This document shows, one piece after another, positions 59,001 to 64,000 of a DNA stretch of 64,000 nucleotides (its first letter is position 1; each line of letters begins with the position of its first letter). This DNA comes from Tetracladium setigerum. Its lineage: Eukaryota > Ascomycota > Leotiomycetes > Helotiales. Made by a program: the position numbers and the translations under genes. The stretch is taken from assembly GCA_031472005.1 (NCBI GenBank), contig PZJY01000004.1, forward strand, positions 1,772,556 to 1,836,555, read 5' to 3'. Under the pieces are notes generated by a model. It searched no databases and had not been told where the DNA came from. It worked only from the letters and a program-made list of their open reading frames with translations.

Positions 59001-61508
59001 CAACTCCTTTCTCATCCGCGCGGCCTCGCCTGTTAGAAATTCCTGTGACTTTACAACTTTATTCATATGTCTCCTGTATCCCAAAACCTTAGCTATGAGA
59101 CGATCTAGTCTCTTTTCTAGTTCGTCCTTTTCGTTTGAAAGGTGCAGAATGGTCTCCTCTGATTGAGCTTCGAATTTTGCCATCCTTTGCACTGCTTCTT
59201 TTTCGGAGGCTTCAGCCACTTTCAACATTGCGATTTGGAACTTCTGTTGAAATTTCTTGCCCCTCCGTTCATTTGTTTGTTCTTCTTCCTCCCTCATCTC
59301 CTCCAGAAGTTTGTCTACAACTTCGGCTTTTGTTTGGCTGCGGCTAGCAGCATGCTTCAGAACCTTAGGAGAGTTTTGAACACCTATATCAAATATACGT
59401 CCGGCTTGGAGGTCTTCTTTTCTCATCGGGCGACTACTGATAGCTGCACTCATGTTACTTCGTTGGGATTGTGCTCGATACCGCGCTGAAGAGGGTTGAT
59501 GAGATGATGCTCGCGCCTGTTGTATCTCATGCTCTTGGATGAACTGGGACGATTCGCGAGATTTGTTCTCATCTATACCTTCCGTGTCAATATTAGTGGC
59601 AGCGTGAGCTTCAGAGACGGTACTCCAATTATTATCGGGATTTCTAGTGAAGCCTTGTATCTGAGATCTCTGATCTGGAGGATGCTCACAGATGAAATCG
59701 TTCTCATGCTGTGCCAAAACTTGCTGAGTCGCTTCAATAGTGGGTAAAAATGAAAGCTCATGCTTGCTTGCTAGGACGATCTCAAATGGATTGTGTGTCC
59801 TCTCAAGCATCGAAGGAGGAGCTTGTTTTCTGAATCCGTGCTGTTCGATATCCTCATGCAAAGACACATGTACTTGTTGTTGTGTTTGGCCATCTACAGC
59901 AAGGTATGTTACCGTGGGATCTTCATGGCACGAAGACGTTCGCGAATGTTCAATATTAGCGGTGATGGCATGATCGTTCTTTGGAGTTCGTCGGCGTGCA
60001 TCATTGGCAGCTTGCACCGACGACGGATCCGGTAGAAATCTTGTTGGCTGTTGGATCCCATGATCCTGGTGAATGCTTCTTCTCCCAGACGGGCTTCCTC
60101 CATCGTCAGGGAAGGGTTTAGTTGCAAGATTCTTTCCCATGCGAGAAAGACCACTTTCAAGCTTGTGAAAAGGTGATTTGGATAATGGCGACGACTGAGT
60201 TAACGCCTGGTTCTTTACGACCTTCGCAAGTAAGGAATTATCAGATTGTCTCCCACCACTTCTATGTCTTCTACATTGTAAGTTAGCAGACTTGCAAGTA
60301 AGATTATAATTGTAGGGGTCTAACCTGCGGGGAGCATAGTTATTGTTGCCGATAGAACGGCTCGATTTGCTGTGCAGAGAAGTAGAATGACCAGGTGATT
60401 GGGGGATAACATTATGTTGAATGGTGGACACGGCATGATCTCTGGGCCCTGAACGTGGATCTTGTTTCACGGTAAGGGAAGTTGTTCTGGAATCTGGTGG
60501 TTCAGGTTGCGATTTTTGATCAACAGGAATGGCTTGCCTGAAGCTTCCAGGAGATTGTTTCGTTGGGCATCGATGGGGTAACTTCAAGCCTTCACGAGCA
60601 CATCTCTCGTTGCTTTTGACATCTTCGGTAATCAAAGGGTTAACCCGCTCGGGGCTGAAGCCATCGGGCTCCACAGAAGATAGATCAACCACAAGATGTC
60701 TGAGATTGCTGGTTTTTCTAGTTTGGGGCCGCACTGAGCAACTATTGGTTTAATGAAAAGAATACCCATAGAGAGGGAACTCACCTGGGGAATGTTGTGG
60801 GTTCTGCTGAACATTTTGAAGCTTTGCAGCACCGGTTTTCTGCCTCCGAGATTCAATGACTGGGACTGGAGTGATTTCATCCGCTATCGTCCCAAGAGCT
60901 AAGCCAGGGGGTAATGAAACTTGGTCGTCGCCTTTGGCAGACTCCGTTAATATAGGCACAGGGTATGGTCCCGCCACTCCGGGTGTGGACTGTATGGGCA
61001 GCGCCGTAGTCGAGGACTCTGTGCTTGGATGAAGCAGAGGATTTGAGCCAGAGGAAGATGAATTTCGAGGTATAGCTGATGTGGGAAATTGTCTGCTGAA
61101 GCTACTTGCTTCAACTCTGGCCGGACCCCTACCAAACTTAAACCCAGGCGTAGGAGGATCGTTCGCTGCTTCGCGAGCAAACATTTTCGGAGCAGGATCA
61201 AGGTCTGTGGGCTGGTACTCATGGCCTCGAGGTGATAGATGCCTCGGTTGAGACTTTTCTGGAGAGATGATATCAAGTGCGTCAAGCTCTGCTTGAGCAT
61301 CCCCATCCATGTAATATGGTGCAGAATCCGCCATAACCGATGCTGGATTTTCGTGAGTAGCTGGCGTACCTAGTTCTTCAACCTGAAGTTCGCTGTCATG
61401 AGCAGAATTGCTGTTGTATGTGCCAGGTGAGGTTGCCAACTGGGTGTCCCGCTCAATTGGATTACTCGTGGCGCCCCACTCGTGCGAAGACGGCATCTTG
61501 GAAAGCAT
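56074..61508 (-). CDS. Large coiled-coil protein, 1705 residues, unknown function
   Basis: Seven exons: 61508..60785, 60733..60325, 60270..58895, 58829..58779, 58730..58499, 58453..58358, 58303..56074; frame is kept (5118 nt). The first 600 or so residues are disordered and Ser/Pro-rich; the central part is long coiled coil (for example EKDELEKRLDRLIAKVL, ELNRELELKATEIRGLEIQI); a 39-residue motif is repeated four times near residues 920-1080; the tail is basic with PKPAKRRASLRSHSH and ends PDSQELV. Two overlapping splice choices matter: donor GTAGGT at 58778 and acceptor ATTAG at 58304. Intron 60271..60324 is in-phase and stop-free, so a version retaining 18 residues is possible. Layout resembles spindle-pole, kinetochore or septal scaffold proteins, but no family was recognised. 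Confidence 0.8.
57290..57757 (-). repeat. 117-bp tandem repeat, four copies, in coding sequence
   Basis: The phrase encoding SQLQS recurs at exact 117-bp spacing (anchor ACTG at 57381, 57498, 57615, 57732). Each unit encodes 39 residues of the form SQLQS...MQQDHLxEINNYxxKQxELEDxLxxSR. Copies have diverged at many positions, so this is an old in-frame duplication within the coiled coil. Confidence 0.85.
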
Positions 61509-62915
61509 CAGCAGAGTATCAACAACTGGAGGGGAATGGCGGATGGTGATGGAGTAATACCTTGAATATGCCTAATTGCCCGCCCATTTGTCGACAAGAT
61601 GGTCCGTAGTACACGCCAACAGCAGTTTAATTTCTTCGTCCAACCTCGTCCGTCCACGCACGGAAAATTTGCGATAGAAGGCTAACGAGAGCAGCAGCTA
61701 CTCTGTGGTGAAGAGTTCGATGCCGCCTTGAGTTGACAGGAGGCTAGACTGTCGAGGAGAAGCTGGATTGACTCCGAGGGTGACAATGAAGATGAAAGAG
61801 GAGAAAAGGATGAGGTGAAGCTTGGTGACAAGTTGTGCTTCAAAACTATTCTAGACAAAAATGTTTCTTGTGTGTAGACCAGACTAAAACAGTACAGTTG
61901 AGGAAGAAAGAACGAGTTTGGCAGGAGGGGAAGGAGCCAGCACTCCAATTTTGCGCTTTTCTCATCATGAAAGAACTGCTTGCATGTAAACAAACACTTG
62001 AACCTTTCTTCGGACCTGATAACTTGCGATCAAAACCTAGTACTCTTTTCTAAATATCATTGTATTATTTCACCCAGGACTCTACAGCATCCAACAAAAA
62101 ATGAGAGGAGAAAAGAGGAAGGAGGAGTTCAGCCGTCACTTGACGATATGACTTCTCTCAACAAACCTAGACCGTGGAAAGCATGGAAACGGAAGTCCAA
62201 ACTTGATACCTCCGTATCTTGAAATGAAATACAAAAAAACATCAAGCAGATAACGAGAAAAGGAGGAGATGGTCACACACTCTTCAGACGCCAAATAGAA
62301 TCCGCGAAGTCCTGTCTCTTGCCAAGCTTCGTCATTTTATCACACCAGATGATATAATTAGGTGCGATGCCTTTTCAAACTTATCAAAGACGTTATATCA
62401 ACCCTAGAAGCAAGGACCCCTTCCCTCCGCGCATCACTAAACACCGTAGCTAAGACTGAGAGCCGTTTCCGTGACCACGACTCTCCCGAGTGTCGTTGGT
62501 AAGAAGAGAGAGTCGAGGGTCTGGAGGGTGAAAGCTCGTCCTCTCGCTTAAAGCCAGTGAAGCCAGTCCGGCGTATTCAGGCACCCTGATTTGCTGCAGG
62601 CTCCCCCACCGGCTCCCAAAATAGCTGGCTTCACATCACTATCACGCCAGTTAAGCGCTCACCACACCAATCAGTGTGCTCCCCGCCATCTTCACTCACA
62701 GATTGCACCTCTTTGGCATCTTTGCCATGCAGTCTCCTCGAGTTTCATGGATGCGACTCTTCACCCTGCGGACCCAATGAGGGGCCCAATGTTGCCGCCA
62801 TCCTTTCATAAAGCAATGTACATTTCCTCTCTCTGGGAGAAGGATGGAGAGTGAAAAGGAGTCCGTCGTATTCCTGCTTCTTACTCCTCCTATCATTCAT
62901 TCATAAGGTAATCTC

Positions 62916-62947
<32 letters not shown>

Positions 62948-63088
62948 AACCATTCGAAATCAAAACAGCTTTTGCCCTTGACAACAGCAACAACAACAAC
63001 AACAAGTGCCTGGAGCTCTACGACTGGATCGACTCCCATCTCACCAAACAATCACTGTACACACACGAAGACCGTCAATCCAGTCACG
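61509..63088. other. Divergent 1.6-kb promoter region
   Basis: Between the large coiled-coil gene and the small membrane protein; no supported gene. Confidence 0.4.
62916..62944 (+). repeat. GA dinucleotide microsatellite
   Basis: About 14 GA units, roughly 145 bp upstream of the membrane-protein ATG, followed by a CAA-rich stretch at about 62985-63005. Likely in the 5' leader or core promoter. Confidence 0.9.
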
Positions 63089-63805
63089 ATGTCGTCGTTT
63101 CTTCTTCTAACCAGCTTGATGCTGAGTACACTATTTCTAAAAGCTGCTGCGCAAGAGGAGATCCCGACCAAAGTCGTCTCACTGACACCACAACAATCTG
63201 CTGACGCAATTGCGAGCGCATCATCTGCCCTCTACTCATCGCTGATTACTTCCGCTCCACAACAGCCAGGACAGGGTAAGTCTATACACGATATACCACA
63301 CATATGAACACTTCGCTAACCCAACGCAGGTCCATCCTCTGGTGATGTTGGATTCTCAGGCTCAACGGGCGACTCAGACGCAGGAGCGTCGGGTAATGAG
63401 CAGGGTGGCATCAAATTGTCGCAAAGCGGTCTGATCGCAATTATTGTGGTAATTGTAATCGTTTGTATTTTCGGCAGTAAGTCTCCCCCTCGATCCAATA
63501 ACATAAGGAAGCGCAATTGACCCTCCACAGTTGGCTCTTCCATCCTTTGGTATATCGCAAAGAAACGATCATGGGAAGTCCGCAAGAAGCTCCGCAGCTC
63601 GGCACGAAGAGTAGCGACGGCCTTGACGCCGAGAAGGTCGACTTTCCCCAAGGATGTGCAAAAGAAGAGGACGATGAAAAACATGGCAAAGATAGATGAA
63701 TACCCACGGGATGAAGGTACCGACATTGAGAAGGGCCCAAAGATGAGATTTGAGATGCTGGATGTGCCCAAGGCGGCGAAATGGGCTGGCAAGGGCCGTC
63801 GGTGA
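63089..63805 (+). CDS. Single-pass membrane protein with signal peptide
   Basis: Exons 63089..63275, 63330..63476 and 63531..63805 encode 202 residues. Order: signal peptide (MSSFLLLTSLMLSTLFLKAAA), a Ser/Gly/Gln-rich exterior of about 75 residues, one membrane helix (GLIAIIVVIVIVCIFG, continuing IGSSILWYIA), and a basic cytoplasmic tail (KKRSWEVRKKLRSSARR). The layout is like small fungal surface sensors or SKG6/AXL2-type proteins, but no domain was recognised. Both introns are 54 nt. Every splice preserves frame and the second lies inside the membrane helix. Confidence 0.8.
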
Positions 63806-64000
63806 CCGGTGTCTTGGAGAGAGGAGTTCTCGTGATGATGTATATGTTTCCCAGGTTCTTGAGCGTGCGGCGTCGGGGCATGATGGTATTCAAGCATCAT
63901 ATATTTATGGATTTATTGGCTTCTGGGTATCTCAATCAAACATTTTAAAGCCTCCTAAACACATTGCCCGAAGCGCTCCGTCTGCCATCATCTCGTCTCC
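63806..64000. other. 3' flank
   Basis: AT-rich 3' region of the membrane-protein gene; nothing else seen before the window ends. Confidence 0.4.

Noticed and set aside
1..64000. CRISPR arrays, insertion sequences, LTR elements
   Set aside because: No regularly spaced direct repeats, terminal repeats or transposase/reverse transcriptase motifs were seen; CRISPR is also not expected in a fungal nucleus.

Overview
This window is nuclear DNA of a filamentous ascomycete. The genes are split by many 45-120 nt GT-AG introns with clear fungal branch sites (CTAAC/CTGAC type), and the gene set is ascomycete: a GH7 cellobiohydrolase with a CBM1, a GH72 glucanosyltransferase, a two-subunit ATP-citrate lyase, a fungal type III polyketide synthase and a CreD-like arrestin. 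The plant-wall enzymes and the type III PKS suggest a plant-associated Leotiomycete such as a member of Sclerotiniaceae. That placement is inference, not proof.

Layout. 1-2.2 kb: 3' end of a CYP52-like P450, then an SDR. 2.2-6.0 kb: gene-poor DNA. 6.0-7.9 kb: secreted GH7 cellobiohydrolase. 8.6-12.1 kb: BUD22 ribosome-biogenesis gene convergent with a type III PKS. 13.1-14.7 kb: small membrane protein and an unknown nuclear-type protein. 16.7-18.4 kb: BBE-like FAD oxidase. 19.1-21.0 kb: GPI-type GH72 enzyme. 21.7-27.3 kb: divergent acl2/acl1 pair, making cytosolic acetyl-CoA from citrate. 28.0-32.5 kb: DNA polymerase delta small subunit, amidase, elongin C. 33.8-36.4 kb: secreted pectate lyase, aldo-keto reductase. 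37.3-39.4 kb: Dom34/pelota (no-go decay) convergent with an isochorismatase-like hydrolase. 40.0-42.0 kb: arrestin with PPxY-type motifs. 44.4-48.6 kb: UPF3 (nonsense-mediated decay) divergent from a PP2A-family phosphatase. 49.5-52.8 kb: two coiled-coil proteins. 55.1-55.5 kb: mitochondrial ribosomal protein bL33m. 56.1-61.5 kb: a 1705-residue coiled-coil protein with a 117-bp internal tandem repeat. 63.1-63.8 kb: a single-pass membrane protein.

The strongest window-wide signal is a series of about ten reading-frame breaks in otherwise good genes (bud22 twice, type III PKS, acl2 three times, amidase, isochorismatase-like, upf3, a coiled-coil gene). In every case adding exactly one base restores a family-length protein, and most sites lie in a homopolymer. 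Because acl2 and bud22 are housekeeping genes, uncorrected single-base deletions in the assembly are the likeliest cause; real mutation cannot be excluded from sequence alone. Other notable items are a 5S-rRNA-like Pol III motif block in the pectate lyase promoter, a GC-AG intron in upf3, three tiny exons (5, 6 and 11 nt), two introns of the GH7 gene sharing an identical 16-mer, and unresolved coding-like sequence beside upf3 and the phosphatase. No new multi-gene system, mobile element, CRISPR array or tRNA was seen.
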